From NCBI RefSeq assembly GCF_017601095.1, contig NZ_JAGFUX010000005.1, positions 1 through 64,000 on the forward strand: DNA of 64,000 nt. Reading direction: 5' to 3'. Each line of letters starts with the position of its first letter. The first letter of the stretch is position 1. Positions 18,963 to 27,321 of the stretch are shown here, piece by piece. Under the pieces are notes generated by a model, which saw only the letters and a program-made list of their open reading frames with translations, was not told where the DNA came from and ran no database searches. Position numbers and translations under genes: made by a program. Source of the DNA: Streptococcus suis. Lineage in GTDB: Bacteria > Bacillota > Bacilli > Lactobacillales > Streptococcaceae.

Positions 18963-19913
18963 ATGATTCAAGAAAAAGCAAGAAAGTTGATTGAAAAGGC
19001 GGTGGCGGATAGGGTCAGTGATATTTATCTGGTTCCTCGTGGTCAGGACTACCAAGTCTATCATCGTATCATGGACGAACGGGAATTTGTGCAAGACCTG
19101 GCTGAGGTGGAAGTAACAGCCATCATCAGCCATTTCAAGTTCTTAGCAGGTTTAAATGTCGGTGAAAAACGCCGTAGCCAGCAGGGTTCCTGTGACTATG
19201 ATTATGGGAACGGCGAGATTTCCCTGCGCCTATCAACTGTCGGAGATTATCGTGGTAAGGAAAGCTTGGTTATCCGCCTGCTCTATGACAATGACAAGGA
19301 ACTCAAGTTCTGGTTTGAGGCGGCCGAGCGGCTTGCAGAAGAAATCAAGGGACGAGGGCTCTATCTTTTTTCGGGTCCAGTCGGCTCTGGTAAGACCACA
19401 CTTATGTACCATCTTGCCAGGCTGAAATTCCCAGATAAGCAGATTTTGACCATCGAGGATCCTGTCGAAATCAAACAGGTGGATATGCTGCAACTCCAGC
19501 TCAATGAAGCCATCGGAGCCACCTACGACAATCTGATTAAACTGTCCCTCCGTCATCGACCGGACCTGCTTATTATCGGTGAAATTCGGGATGCGGAAAC
19601 CGCTCGAGCAGTCATTCGAGCCAGCTTGACGGGAGCTACCGTTTTCTCAACAGTTCATGCAAGGTCTATTTCAGGTGTCTATGCCCGTATGTTGGAACTG
19701 GGGGTCAGTCCTGAGGAGCTAAACAATGCCCTTCAAGGCATTGCCTATCAACGTTTGATCGGGGGAGGAGGTGTAGTGGATTTTGCAAACGAAAACTACC
19801 AAAACCATTCCGCAGACCAGTGGAATGAACAAATTGATCGCCTTTTTGCAGCAGGACATATCAGTCTTCGGCAGGCAGAAACAGAAAAAATTGCCCTTAG
19901 TTCGCCAGCGTAA
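18963..19913 (+). CDS. comGA: ComGA, competence pilus ATPase
   Basis: This 316-residue GspE/PilB-type ATPase drives assembly of the transformation pilus at the cytoplasmic face. The P-loop GPVGSGKTT is at about residue 140. The Asp and His boxes follow, with LTIEDPVE and the arginine-rich LSLRHRPDLLIIGEIRD (about 196-212). The last conserved piece is TGATVFSTVHAR. The ATG at 18963 follows GAGGAGG. It is the first gene of the seven-gene comG operon, transcribed from the ComX box, so it should be made only in the competent state. Confidence 0.95.
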   Translation: MIQEKARKLIEKAVADRVSDIYLVPRGQDYQVYHRIMDEREFVQDLAEVEVTAIISHFKFLAGLNVGEKRRSQQGSCDYDYGNGEISLRLSTVGDYRGKESLVIRLLYDNDKELKFWFEAAERLAEEIKGRGLYLFSGPVGSGKTTLMYHLARLKFPDKQILTIEDPVEIKQVDMLQLQLNEAIGATYDNLIKLSLRHRPDLLIIGEIRDAETARAVIRASLTGATVFSTVHARSISGVYARMLELGVSPEELNNALQGIAYQRLIGGGGVVDFANENYQNHSADQWNEQIDRLFAAGHISLRQAETEKIALSSPA

Positions 19914-20862
19914 GGTCATTGAACTGTTTAATAATCTCTTTGCCAGTGGTTTTCATCTGGGAGAGATTGTCGATTTTCTTAAGCGTAGTCAGCTTTTGGC
20001 AGACCCATATACACAAGTTTTATCCGATGGTCTTCTTGCAGGCAAACCTTTTTCAAGTTTGCTGGCGGATTTGCGGTTTTCAGATGCGGTGGTCACACAG
20101 GTGGCTCTGGCAGAAGTTCATGGTAATACCAGCCTGAGTTTGAGCCATATCCAGTCCTATCTGGAAAATGTCAGCAAGGTTCGTAAAAAATTGATTGAGG
20201 TGGCGACCTATCCAGTTATCTTGCTTGGTTTTCTGCTTTTGATTATGCTTGGCTTGAAAAACTATCTTCTGCCCCAGTTGGAGGAAGGTAATGTAGCGAC
20301 CACGCTGATTAATCATCTACCGACCATTTTTTTATCCCTCTGTGGTCTGAATTTGGTGGCTATCATGGCTAGTCTGGTTTGGTTTCGTAAATCAAACAAA
20401 ATCAAGGCATTTTCCCGTTTGGCAGCTCTGCCATTTTTCGGAAAACTCATCCAAACCTACCTGACGGCCTATTACGCCAGGGAGTGGGGGAGTTTGATTG
20501 GGCAAGGTCTGGACCTGCCGCAGATTGTGGGCCTGATGCAGGAGCAACAATCGCAGCTCTTTCGGGAGATTGGCCAGGACCTGGAGCAGTCGCTATCAAA
20601 TGGTCAGGATTTTCACGATCACATTAAGAATTACGCTTTTTTTAAGCGAGAGTTGAGTTTGATTGTCGAGTACGGTCAGGTCAAGTCCAAATTGGGGAGC
20701 GAGTTGATAGTCTATGCTGCTGAGTGTTGGGAGGAATTTTTCTCTCGGGTCAATAGAGCCATGCAACTGATCCAACCGCTGGTCTTTCTCTTTGTGGCCT
20801 TAATGGTCGTTCTCATCTACGCAGCCATGTTGCTGCCGATTTATCAAAATATGGAGTTATAA
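19825..20862 (+). CDS. comGB: ComGB, competence pilus platform membrane protein
   Basis: A 345-residue PilC/GspF-family protein with two soluble repeats (about 20-140 and 195-305), each followed by membrane helices (about 115-185 and 315-340). It forms the inner-membrane platform for pilus assembly. I chose ATG 19825 because the sequence from there (MNKLIAFLQQD) keeps the LARQRKVIxLFNNLFASG-like region in its normal place. This makes it overlap comGA by 89 bases. A further in-frame ATG at 19783 seems too early. The comGC start lies one base after the stop. Confidence 0.9.
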   Translation: MNKLIAFLQQDISVFGRQKQKKLPLVRQRKVIELFNNLFASGFHLGEIVDFLKRSQLLADPYTQVLSDGLLAGKPFSSLLADLRFSDAVVTQVALAEVHGNTSLSLSHIQSYLENVSKVRKKLIEVATYPVILLGFLLLIMLGLKNYLLPQLEEGNVATTLINHLPTIFLSLCGLNLVAIMASLVWFRKSNKIKAFSRLAALPFFGKLIQTYLTAYYAREWGSLIGQGLDLPQIVGLMQEQQSQLFREIGQDLEQSLSNGQDFHDHIKNYAFFKRELSLIVEYGQVKSKLGSELIVYAAECWEEFFSRVNRAMQLIQPLVFLFVALMVVLIYAAMLLPIYQNMEL

Positions 20863-20863
20863 A

Positions 20864-21160
20864 ATGAAAAAATTAATTGAAATGAAGGTAAAAGGGTTCA
20901 CTCTGGTGGAAATGTTAGTCGTTTTGGGGATCATTAGCCTGCTCTTGCTCCTCTTTGTGCCTAATTTGAGCAAGCAGAAGGATGCCATTCAGGAGAAGGG
21001 GGATGCGGCCGTTGTCAAAGTTGTAGAAAGTCAGATGGAGCTCTATGAACTGGCACATGACAAGGAAGCAACGGTGGCAGACTTGCAACAGGCAGGTTAT
21101 ATTACTGAAAAACAAGCACAATCTTACAATGAATACAAGGCGCTTAAAGCAAACCAATAA
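20864..21160 (+). CDS. comGC: ComGC, major competence pseudopilin
   Basis: A 98-residue prepilin. The short basic leader ends at KG, and ComC peptidase should cut before FTLVEMLVVL (Glu5 conserved). A hydrophobic helix follows to about residue 33, and the rest is a small soluble head. ComGC is the main subunit of the DNA-uptake pilus in streptococci. The gene is tightly packed between comGB and comGD, overlapping the latter by 32 bases. Confidence 0.94.
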   Translation: MKKLIEMKVKGFTLVEMLVVLGIISLLLLLFVPNLSKQKDAIQEKGDAAVVKVVESQMELYELAHDKEATVADLQQAGYITEKQAQSYNEYKALKANQ

Positions 21161-21548
21161 AGCTTTCACCTTGTTTGAAAGTCTGTTAACTCTATTTGTC
21201 ATCAGTTTCTTAGCTGTTTCCTTGTCAGGTACGGTGCAGACAGCCTTTCGGTCTGTCGAGGAAGAGATTTTTCTCTGGGAATATGAAGCCATCTACAAAG
21301 ATAGTCAGAAGTTGGCAGCCAGTTCCCACCAAGCAGTCAGTCTTTCTATCGGTGGACAGGAAGTGACCAATGGTCATCAGGCAGTCCAGGTACCCAGAAA
21401 CGTAAAAGTATTGGAAGAGAAGACCATCCAATTTGAAGAAAACGGAGGTAATTCTTCTCTGACCAAGATTCGTTTTCGGCTTAGTCAAAAAATAGTCACG
21501 TATCAATTATATATAGGGAGTGGTCGCTATAAGAAAACAGAAGAATAA
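21129..21548 (+). CDS. comGD: ComGD, minor competence pseudopilin
   Basis: A 139-residue minor pilin with the prepilin motif KAFTLFESLLTL (about residues 11-22) and one hydrophobic helix. It probably joins a tip complex with ComGE, ComGF and ComGG. The ATG at 21129 (MNTRRLKQTN) lies within comGC and gives a leader of the right length. The gene overlaps comGE by 29 bases. Confidence 0.88.
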   Translation: MNTRRLKQTNKAFTLFESLLTLFVISFLAVSLSGTVQTAFRSVEEEIFLWEYEAIYKDSQKLAASSHQAVSLSIGGQEVTNGHQAVQVPRNVKVLEEKTIQFEENGGNSSLTKIRFRLSQKIVTYQLYIGSGRYKKTEE

Positions 21549-21813
21549 GGCTTATATTTTGCTAGAAAGTTTGGTTGCCCTTGCGACCCTAGTGACTATT
21601 TGCAGTTTGATTTTGTCAGCGGTGGATGCAGGTCGTAGGCGACAGGCTTGGGAATTGGAACAACAGGAGGTTCTCAATCTAGCGCAGATGGCTGTTCAGA
21701 CCGACCAAGATAAGCTAGCCTTAAACGGTGTTACAGTTCAGGTTCAACGAACAGCGGACAGGATTGCGGTTTTCCACGAGGGAAAGGAGGTTTTATCGGT
21801 TGTTAAAAAGTAA
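21520..21813 (+). CDS. comGE: ComGE, minor competence pseudopilin
   Basis: A 97-residue protein with the basic start VAIRKQKNKAY and a membrane helix ILLESLVALATLVTICSLIL, which keeps the Glu five positions after the presumed cleavage site. The GTG at 21520 follows AGGGA closely. It is embedded between comGD and comGF, overlapping both. Confidence 0.85.
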   Translation: MVAIRKQKNKAYILLESLVALATLVTICSLILSAVDAGRRRQAWELEQQEVLNLAQMAVQTDQDKLALNGVTVQVQRTADRIAVFHEGKEVLSVVKK

Positions 21814-22234
21814 GGTTCCTGCTTTTACTCTCTTGGAATGCTTGGTGGCCTTAGTCATCCTATCAGGTAGTTTGTTGGTTTTTGAAGGCTTATCCAAATT
21901 ACTGGTCCAGGAATCGCATTATCAAAGAAATAGCATCCAGAAGGAATGGTTGGTCTTCTCTAGTCAATTGCGGTCGGAATGGGACCAGTCGGACCTGGTC
22001 AAGGTTGAAAATGGCAAGGTCTATGTCAATAAGGGTGGGCAAGCATTAGCATTTGGCAAGTCACGTTCGGATGATTTTCGGAAAACCAATGATAAGGGAC
22101 AGGGCTACCAGCCCATGCTTTATCAGGTAGATAGCGCAGCTATTTCCCAAGAAAACCAGCTGGTGCGTATCGACTTTAGCTTTAAAAATGGAGAGGAGCG
22201 GACCTTTATCTATGCTTTTAAAGAAAAAAGTTAA
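21800..22234 (+). CDS. comGF: ComGF, minor competence pseudopilin
   Basis: A 144-residue protein starting at TTG 21800, which has AAAGGAGG 9 bases upstream. Its N-terminus LKSKVPAFTLLECLVALVIL is a class III prepilin signal. The soluble part carries WLVFSSQLRSEWDQSDLVKV, typical of the ComGF family. It overlaps comGE by 14 bases and comGG by 23. Confidence 0.88.
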   Translation: MLKSKVPAFTLLECLVALVILSGSLLVFEGLSKLLVQESHYQRNSIQKEWLVFSSQLRSEWDQSDLVKVENGKVYVNKGGQALAFGKSRSDDFRKTNDKGQGYQPMLYQVDSAAISQENQLVRIDFSFKNGEERTFIYAFKEKS

Positions 22235-22739
22235 GGCTGGCATCCTAGTCTATGCCCTTTTGATGCTGGCGGTTTTTAGTCTATTGCTTCAGTTTTATCT
22301 CCATCGTCAAGAAGCCGAAAGTCAATTAAATCATGTTACGAAGCAAGAAGCGACGGCCTATATCATGGCTCAGATGGTCTTGGACCAGGTTGAAGGAGAC
22401 TTGCAGGAGAATCAAGCAGTTGCCGAGGAGGTAGCTCTTCAAACAAACGAAAAGAAGAGACATGAAACTGTCATCAGTGGTGAGATAGCAAGAAGAGAGG
22501 AAGAAGAGGTACAAGAAACGACTAACACTAAGCCAGGACCAGCTACAAAATCAGTTGACACATCATCTACTCAAAATGTGGAAAGCAAATCAATAGAAGA
22601 TAAGGGAACGGTCACTTTTCAAGAGGGGCAGGCTAGCTATCATGTCCAAAACAAGCACGTAATAATTATTGTAGCACTAGGTAAGGGAGGATCCTATCAC
22701 TATCGATTTCCGGTTCTATTAGCGTTTGAAGGAGAGTAA
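22212..22739 (+). CDS. comGG: ComGG, competence pilus assembly protein with long polar insert
   Basis: A 175-residue protein with basic start LLKKKVKAGI and one membrane helix (about 10-28). It is the last comG gene. Between the conserved first 90 residues and the C-terminal FQEGQASYHV part lies a polar segment of about 50 residues rich in Glu, Lys, Thr and Ser (EEEEVQETTNTKPGPATKS). I do not recall this in shorter ComGG proteins of about 130 residues. The ATG at 22212 follows GGAGAGGAG; an ATG at 22188 is an alternative. Confidence 0.82.
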   Translation: MLLKKKVKAGILVYALLMLAVFSLLLQFYLHRQEAESQLNHVTKQEATAYIMAQMVLDQVEGDLQENQAVAEEVALQTNEKKRHETVISGEIARREEEEVQETTNTKPGPATKSVDTSSTQNVESKSIEDKGTVTFQEGQASYHVQNKHVIIIVALGKGGSYHYRFPVLLAFEGE

Positions 22740-22758
22740 GCAGTTGGCTCTCCTTTTT
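22731..22758 (+). terminator. comG operon terminator
   Basis: GGAGAG (22731-22736) pairs with CTCTCC (22748-22753), followed by TTTTT. The comGG stop codon lies in the loop side of the stem. Confidence 0.75.
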
Positions 22759-22794
22759 GGTGCAAAGTTAGTGAATTTTTGATAAGATAGGAGT

Positions 22795-23757
22795 ATGAAT
22801 TTTGAAAAAATTGAACAGGCTTACGACCTGTTATTAGAAAACGTACAGACTATCCAAAATCAACTGGGCACCAATATCTATGATGCCATGATTGAGCAGA
22901 ATGCAGCTTATGCAGCTTATGTAGCTGGTCAGCATGAGACCGACCTTGTTGTTGATAATAATCAAGCCTTGAAAACGTTAAATTTAACAAAGGAAGAATG
23001 GCGCCGTGCCTTCCAATTCTTGCTGATTAAGTCTAACCAGACAGAACCAATGCAGTACAACCACCAGTTCACTCCAGACAGCATTGGGTTTATTTTGACC
23101 TTTCTTATGGACCAGTTGGTGCCACAAGACTCTGTGACAGTCTTGGAAATTGGTTCTGGGACTGGGAACTTGGCGCAAACTATTCTCAATGCCAGCCAAA
23201 AGAATCTAGACTATCTAGGAATTGAAATTGACGACTTGTTGATTGATTTGTCGGCCAGTATGGCAGAGGTTATACAGGCGGAGATTTCATTTGCCCAGGG
23301 AGATGCGGTTCGTCCGCAGATTTTGAAGGAAAGCCAAGTCATTATTGCGGACCTGCCGATTGGTTTTTATCCAGATGACCAGGTTGCCAGTCGCTATCAG
23401 GTGGCGAGCCAGACAGAGCATACCTACGCCCACCATTTGCTGATGGAACAGTCTCTCAAATATCTGGCAAAAGATGGTTTTGCTATTTTATTGGCTCCAA
23501 ATGATTTATTGACCAGTCCTCAGAGTGATTTGTTAAAAGGGTGGTTACAGGAACAAGCCAATATCGTTGCCATGATTGCCCTGCCACCAAGTCTGTTTGG
23601 GAAATCTGCCATGTCCAAGTCAATTTTTGTCTTGCAAAAAAAAGCTGCGAGACAATTGGCGCCGTTTGTCTATCCCTTGCAGAGTTTGCAAGAACCAGAA
23701 GCTATTCAGAAGTTCATGGTCAATTTTAAAAAATGGAAGCAAGAGAATGCAATCTAA
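22795..23757 (+). CDS. Class I SAM-dependent methyltransferase, YtxK type
   Basis: A 320-residue protein with an N-terminal helical domain of about 90 residues and an N-6 adenine-methyltransferase-like fold. The SAM-binding motif VLEIGSGTGNLA is at about residue 115. Motif IV reads ADLPIGFY (about 186) in place of NPPF/Y. It is conserved between comG and ackA in many streptococci and is often annotated as a competence-linked or YtxK protein. The substrate is unknown. In S. pneumoniae this region can be co-induced with comG; here a terminator separates them. Confidence 0.82.
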   Translation: MNFEKIEQAYDLLLENVQTIQNQLGTNIYDAMIEQNAAYAAYVAGQHETDLVVDNNQALKTLNLTKEEWRRAFQFLLIKSNQTEPMQYNHQFTPDSIGFILTFLMDQLVPQDSVTVLEIGSGTGNLAQTILNASQKNLDYLGIEIDDLLIDLSASMAEVIQAEISFAQGDAVRPQILKESQVIIADLPIGFYPDDQVASRYQVASQTEHTYAHHLLMEQSLKYLAKDGFAILLAPNDLLTSPQSDLLKGWLQEQANIVAMIALPPSLFGKSAMSKSIFVLQKKAARQLAPFVYPLQSLQEPEAIQKFMVNFKKWKQENAI

Positions 23758-23769
23758 GTAAAAATCTGT

Positions 23770-23794
23770 TATACTAAATAGGAAAACGCTTTTA
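23770..23794 (+). promoter_or_regulatory. ackA promoter with cre-like site
   Basis: An extended -10 (TGT then TATACT at 23770-23775) has no clear -35. The following GGAAAACGCTTTTA (23781-23794) resembles a CcpA cre site with two mismatches to the usual consensus. The cre call is tentative. Confidence 0.5.
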
Positions 23795-23806
23795 AAGGGG
23801 AATACT

Positions 23807-24994
23807 ATGTCAAAAACAATTGCGATTAACGCAGGTAGCTCAAGTTTAAAATGGCAACTGTACCAAATGCCAGAAGAAATTGTCTTAGCAAAAGGGATTG
23901 TTGAGCGTATCGGCTTGAAGGATTCAATTGTCACAGTAAAATTTGGTGATCAAAAAGCTGAACAAGTTTTGGATATCGCTGACCATGTCCAAGCAGTAAA
24001 AATCTTGTTGGAAGACTTGCTCAAGCACAATATTATTGCTGATTTCACAGAAATCACTGGTGTTGGTCACCGTGTGGTTGCAGGTGGTGAAGTCTTCAAA
24101 GATTCAGTTGTGATCACAGATGAAGTATTGAAACAGATTGAAGATCTTTCTAGTCTTGCTCCACTGCATAACCCAGCTAATGCAGCAGGTATCAGAGCTT
24201 TTAAAGATATCTTGCCAGACGTTACTAGCGTAGCAGTATTTGATACGGCCTTCCATTCGACAATGCCAGAGGTAGCTTACCGTTACCCAGTCCCAAACAA
24301 ATACTATGAAGAGAACCAAGTTCGTAAGTATGGTGCCCATGGAACATCTCATTTCTATGTTTCACGTGAAGCAGCCAAATTGCTAGGCAAGCCACTGGAA
24401 GAAACAAAAGTGATTACTGCTCACATTGGAAACGGTATTTCGATTTCAGCGATTGAAGGTGGAAAATCTGTTGATACTTCAATGGGCTTCACTCCGCTCG
24501 CAGGTCCGATGATGGGAACTCGTTCAGGTGATATTGATCCAGCCATCATCCCTTACTTGATTGAAAATGTGGATGACTTAAAAGACGCGGCAGATGTGAT
24601 CAATGTCTTGAACAAGCAGTCTGGCATTCTTGGGATTGCAGAAGTCTCAAGCGATATGCGTGAGGTTGAAGCTGGTGTTGAAGCTGGTGATGAAAAATGT
24701 ACCTTGGCCTTTAATATGCTGGTTAATCGTCTGCAAAAATTCATCGGTCAGTATTTTGCTGTTTTGAATGGTGCAGATGCTCTCGTCTTTACAGCAGGTA
24801 TTGGTGAAAACTCTGTTAAAGTCCGTGAAGCAGTTGTATCTGGTCTGACCTGGTTCGGTCTGGAGTTGGATCCAGAGAAGAATGTCTTTGGTAACAGCGG
24901 AGATATTTCAACAGCTGATTCGCGAGTGAAAGTCTTGGTGATTCCAACTGATGAAGAATTGGTTATCGCGCGTGATGTAGAGCGGTTGAAATAA
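23807..24994 (+). CDS. ackA: Acetate kinase
   Basis: The 395-residue enzyme makes ATP and acetate from acetyl phosphate and ADP, the last step of the Pta-Ack branch of fermentation. Family motifs are [12 protein letters not shown] (residues 7-18), GHRVVAGG (about 87), the catalytic region [10 protein letters not shown] (about 146) and [10 protein letters not shown] (about 238). Length is standard. The ATG at 23807 follows AAAGGGGAA. A T-rich hairpin at 25012 ends the transcript. Confidence 0.97.
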   Translation: MSKTIAINAGSSSLKWQLYQMPEEIVLAKGIVERIGLKDSIVTVKFGDQKAEQVLDIADHVQAVKILLEDLLKHNIIADFTEITGVGHRVVAGGEVFKDSVVITDEVLKQIEDLSSLAPLHNPANAAGIRAFKDILPDVTSVAVFDTAFHSTMPEVAYRYPVPNKYYEENQVRKYGAHGTSHFYVSREAAKLLGKPLEETKVITAHIGNGISISAIEGGKSVDTSMGFTPLAGPMMGTRSGDIDPAIIPYLIENVDDLKDAADVINVLNKQSGILGIAEVSSDMREVEAGVEAGDEKCTLAFNMLVNRLQKFIGQYFAVLNGADALVFTAGIGENSVKVREAVVSGLTWFGLELDPEKNVFGNSGDISTADSRVKVLVIPTDEELVIARDVERLK

Positions 24995-25035
24995 GAAAAT
25001 TGAGAGAGGTCAGTGCTAGTTACTGGCCTTTTATC

Positions 25036-25187
25036 GTCATTTAGTTTTTCTTTTATTACTTCGACGAATGAGGAAACTTTGTTTCCTTATTTCCAACTTC
25101 AAACACTCCACTGGAGTATTTGAACTCGCCTTGCCTAACTCCAGTTATGCCTGCGGCTCGTTGCCTAGTACTAAAAGTAAACTAAAA
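25036..25187 (-). repeat. BOX-like inverted-terminal-repeat element, copy A
   Basis: The ends TTTAGTTTTTCTTTTATTAC and (reverse complement) TTTAGTTTACTTTTAGTAC form imperfect terminal repeats. Read on the minus strand, it begins CTTTTAGTACTAGGCAACG, as does the element at 45611-45706. It contains nested palindromes (GGAAACTTTGTTTCC, ACTCCACTGGAGT). The middle resembles part of the pneumococcal BOX element. Confidence 0.7.
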
Positions 25188-25234
25188 GACTATATCTATA
25201 GTTGTTTCACATAGCCTGTCATTGTTAGAAGCGA

Positions 25235-25264
25235 TTGGTCAGTCTAGAAGAATTATGGTACAAT
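25235..25264 (+). promoter_or_regulatory. folT promoter
   Basis: TTGGTC (25235-25240) and TACAAT (25259-25264) are spaced by 18 bases, with TGG before the -10. Confidence 0.65.
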
Positions 25265-25285
25265 AGTGAAGCAAAGAAATTTGCA

Positions 25286-25371
25286 CAGAGTAGGTGGTTT
25301 GCGTTAAGTGTATGTGGATGGGATGTTGCCACATAACGAAGCGTCAGCGCGGTAAACCATTGCATCCGCTG
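25286..25371 (+). promoter_or_regulatory. Tetrahydrofolate (THF) riboswitch
   Basis: The conserved pieces of the THF aptamer are present in order: GAGTAGGTGGTTTGCGTTAA near the 5' side, GGATGGGATGTTGCCAC in the middle, then ACGAAGCG and CGCGGTAAACC ending with ATTGCATCCGCT. This closely matches my recollection of folT-type THF riboswitches. It controls the folate transporter gene that follows. Confidence 0.93.
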
Positions 25372-25411
25372 TCGAATACATACGACAGCTCCATTTTTTG
25401 AAAAAGGAGCG
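25366..25411 (+). promoter_or_regulatory. expression platform of the THF riboswitch
   Basis: GCTGTCG (25368-25374) pairs with CGACAGC (25383-25389) and is followed by TCCATTTTTT, as in a terminator. An alternative hairpin pairs GCTCC plus T-run (25388-25399) with A-run plus GGAGC (25401-25410), which would hide the folT ribosome site. The two share bases and cannot both form. Confidence 0.65.
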
Positions 25412-25416
25412 TTTTT

Positions 25417-25968
25417 ATGGAAAAGAAAATTCCAAAACTAACGGTGCAGCTGTTGGCTGCTGTTGCAGTAACTCTTGCCTTGGTCATGATTGTAGAGAAC
25501 TATTTCTCCATTCGTCTTTCGGATACCTTGCAGGTCCAGTTTACCTTTATCCCAAATGCTATTTTGGGAGCTATTGCCGGTCCTGTTTGGGCTGCTGTAT
25601 TTGTGGCGATTTCAGACCCAGTCTTTGTCTTGTTTAGTGGACAGACCATGCTATTCAGCTTTATCTTGATTGAAGCGGTATCGGCTTTTCTCTATGGCTG
25701 GTTTTTCTATCAGAAACCACTCGATAGCAAGAAGAAGGCTGATTGGCTCTATGTTGCTGGGGTTGTTGTCTTCATTCAACTTGTGATTTCATTTATCATG
25801 ACACCGGTTGCTCTTCATTTCCATTTTGGAACACCTTGGATTGCCTTGTATAGCAGTCGTTTTATAAAAGCTATTTTTGAAATTCCATTACGCATTGTCG
25901 TGACCATGCTTGTCTTGCCAAGTTTACAAAAAATACCTGAATTGGCTAGGTTAATGGGCCTTAAATAA
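25417..25968 (+). CDS. folT: FolT, folate-specific S component of an ECF transporter
   Basis: A 183-residue membrane protein with about six hydrophobic helices. It binds folate outside and works with the shared energising module EcfA-A'-T, encoded elsewhere. The N-terminal IPKLTVQLLAAVA and the FIPNAILGAIAGPVWAA stretch (about 46-62) fit S components of the FolT group. The THF riboswitch ahead and folC behind support folate as the substrate. The ATG at 25417 follows AAAGGAGCG. A terminator separates it from folC. Confidence 0.92.
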   Translation: MEKKIPKLTVQLLAAVAVTLALVMIVENYFSIRLSDTLQVQFTFIPNAILGAIAGPVWAAVFVAISDPVFVLFSGQTMLFSFILIEAVSAFLYGWFFYQKPLDSKKKADWLYVAGVVVFIQLVISFIMTPVALHFHFGTPWIALYSSRFIKAIFEIPLRIVVTMLVLPSLQKIPELARLMGLK

Positions 25969-25978
25969 GAAACTATCT

Positions 25979-26008
25979 AGCAACAGGTCATCCCCCTGTT
26001 GCTTTTTA
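25979..26008 (+). terminator. folT terminator
   Basis: AGCAACAGG pairs with CCTGTTGCT, followed by TTTTATA. Some transcripts probably read into folC, whose start lies 14 bases on. Confidence 0.8.
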
Positions 26009-26021
26009 TAGAGAGGGAAAC

Positions 26022-27278
26022 ATGAATTATTTAGAAATGAGGCAGTGGTTGTCTAGTCGCCCAGCCTCTGATTTAGAACATGGGGTTGCGCGTGTCAAAT
26101 GGCTATTGGAAGGCTTGGACAATCCCCAACTTCAAGTGCCGACCATTCACTTTGTGGGCACAAACGGTAAAGGCTCAACCCTCAATGCCCTACAGTCTAT
26201 CTTACAGACTTCTGGCTACACGGTTGGTCGTTTTACATCACCGTCCATTATCGATTTCCGAGAGCAGATTGTCTACCAGCAGGAGATGATTTCGGAGGAA
26301 GATTTTGCGAGGATTGTGACAGACTTGCAGCCCTTGATTGAGGACTTGGACCAGACTGCAGGACTGGATGCCATCTCGGAGTTTGAGATTGTAGTGGTGG
26401 CCATGTTTGTCTATTTTGCCCACTATCAACGCCCCGATATTCTCTTGGTGGAGGCGGGTATGGGTGGTTTGCAGGATGCGACCAATGTCCTTGCCCCCTT
26501 GGCGGTGGTTTGTCCCTCCATCAGCTTGGACCATCAGACTTTTTTGGGAGAGACCCATGCAGCCATAGCCCGTCACAAGGTTGCCGTCTTGCGTGAGAGG
26601 GTTCCTCTCATTTATGCGACCGATTTGCCAGAAGTGGAGGCAGTTTTTGAGGAGCAGGCTCGACTGCTTCAGAGTCCGATCTATGCGGTGGGACGGGAGA
26701 TACTTTTGGAAAATAGCAGAGCAGGCTTTGCAGTTTCAAGCCCTCTCGGCCGTGTAGAGGATTTAAGGCTGCTTATGCAGGGCCGTCACCAGGAGGTCAA
26801 CGCAGCCTTGGCGGTGACAACAGCCCAGCTCATCAGCACCCATTTTCCAACAATTACCAATGAAACCATCCGCCAGGGCTTGTCCCAAGCCATCTGGCCA
26901 GGCCGTTTAGAGTTGATTAGGCCTAATCTCATGATTGACGGTGCCCACAATAATGAAAGTATCGCCGTCCTGACAGAACTCTTGGAAGATAAGTATGCTG
27001 ACAGAGATATTGAAATCCTTTTTGCAGCCATCAATACCAAGCCTGTAGACCAGATGCTGTCTCGACTCAGCCAATTTGGGCCTGTCAGCGTGACGACCTT
27101 TGATGATTTTCGGGCGGTGAAGCTGGAGGACTATCCAGCAGGTTATGAACGGGTTCAGACCTATCAGGAGTGGTTGGAGCAGGCGGACTTGAACAATCCG
27201 AAAAAATTCTACCTGATTACGGGGTCGCTTTACTTTATTACTTATGTTAGAAAGTATATTTTAGAAGAGCTTGAATAA
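26022..27278 (+). CDS. folC: FolC, folylpolyglutamate / dihydrofolate synthase
   Basis: The 418-residue Mur-ligase-like enzyme adds glutamate to folates with ATP, which traps imported folate in the cell. The P-loop GTNGKGST is at about residue 46, LLVEAGMGGLQDATN at about 146 and the conserved WPGRLE at about 299. The C-terminal Mur-ligase domain starts near DGAHNN (about 309). The ATG at 26022 follows AGAGGG. Its place after folT joins uptake and retention. Whether it also acts on dihydropteroate cannot be told from sequence. Confidence 0.94.
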   Translation: MNYLEMRQWLSSRPASDLEHGVARVKWLLEGLDNPQLQVPTIHFVGTNGKGSTLNALQSILQTSGYTVGRFTSPSIIDFREQIVYQQEMISEEDFARIVTDLQPLIEDLDQTAGLDAISEFEIVVVAMFVYFAHYQRPDILLVEAGMGGLQDATNVLAPLAVVCPSISLDHQTFLGETHAAIARHKVAVLRERVPLIYATDLPEVEAVFEEQARLLQSPIYAVGREILLENSRAGFAVSSPLGRVEDLRLLMQGRHQEVNAALAVTTAQLISTHFPTITNETIRQGLSQAIWPGRLELIRPNLMIDGAHNNESIAVLTELLEDKYADRDIEILFAAINTKPVDQMLSRLSQFGPVSVTTFDDFRAVKLEDYPAGYERVQTYQEWLEQADLNNPKKFYLITGSLYFITYVRKYILEELE

Positions 27279-27281
27279 CAA

Positions 27282-27321
27282 AAAAGACTTGGCTAGAAGC
27301 ATCCTAGCCAAGTTTCTTTTT
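27282..27321. terminator. bidirectional terminator between folC and pepA
   Basis: ACTTGGCTAG pairs with CTAGCCAAGT around a 7-base loop. A-rich sequence lies on the left and TTTCTTTTT on the right. Confidence 0.88.

Larger units (their letters stand above)
24995..25416 (+). other. ackA-folT intergenic region
   Basis: This 422-base gap holds, in order, an ackA terminator (GGTCAGT/ACTGGCC near 25012-25034), a BOX-like inverted-repeat element (25036-25187), the folT promoter, a tetrahydrofolate riboswitch and its expression platform. No coding frame is supported. Confidence 0.8.

Noticed and set aside
23776..23796. Strong cre site controlling ackA
   Set aside because: The match has two mismatches in conserved positions, so I kept it only as a tentative note under the promoter.
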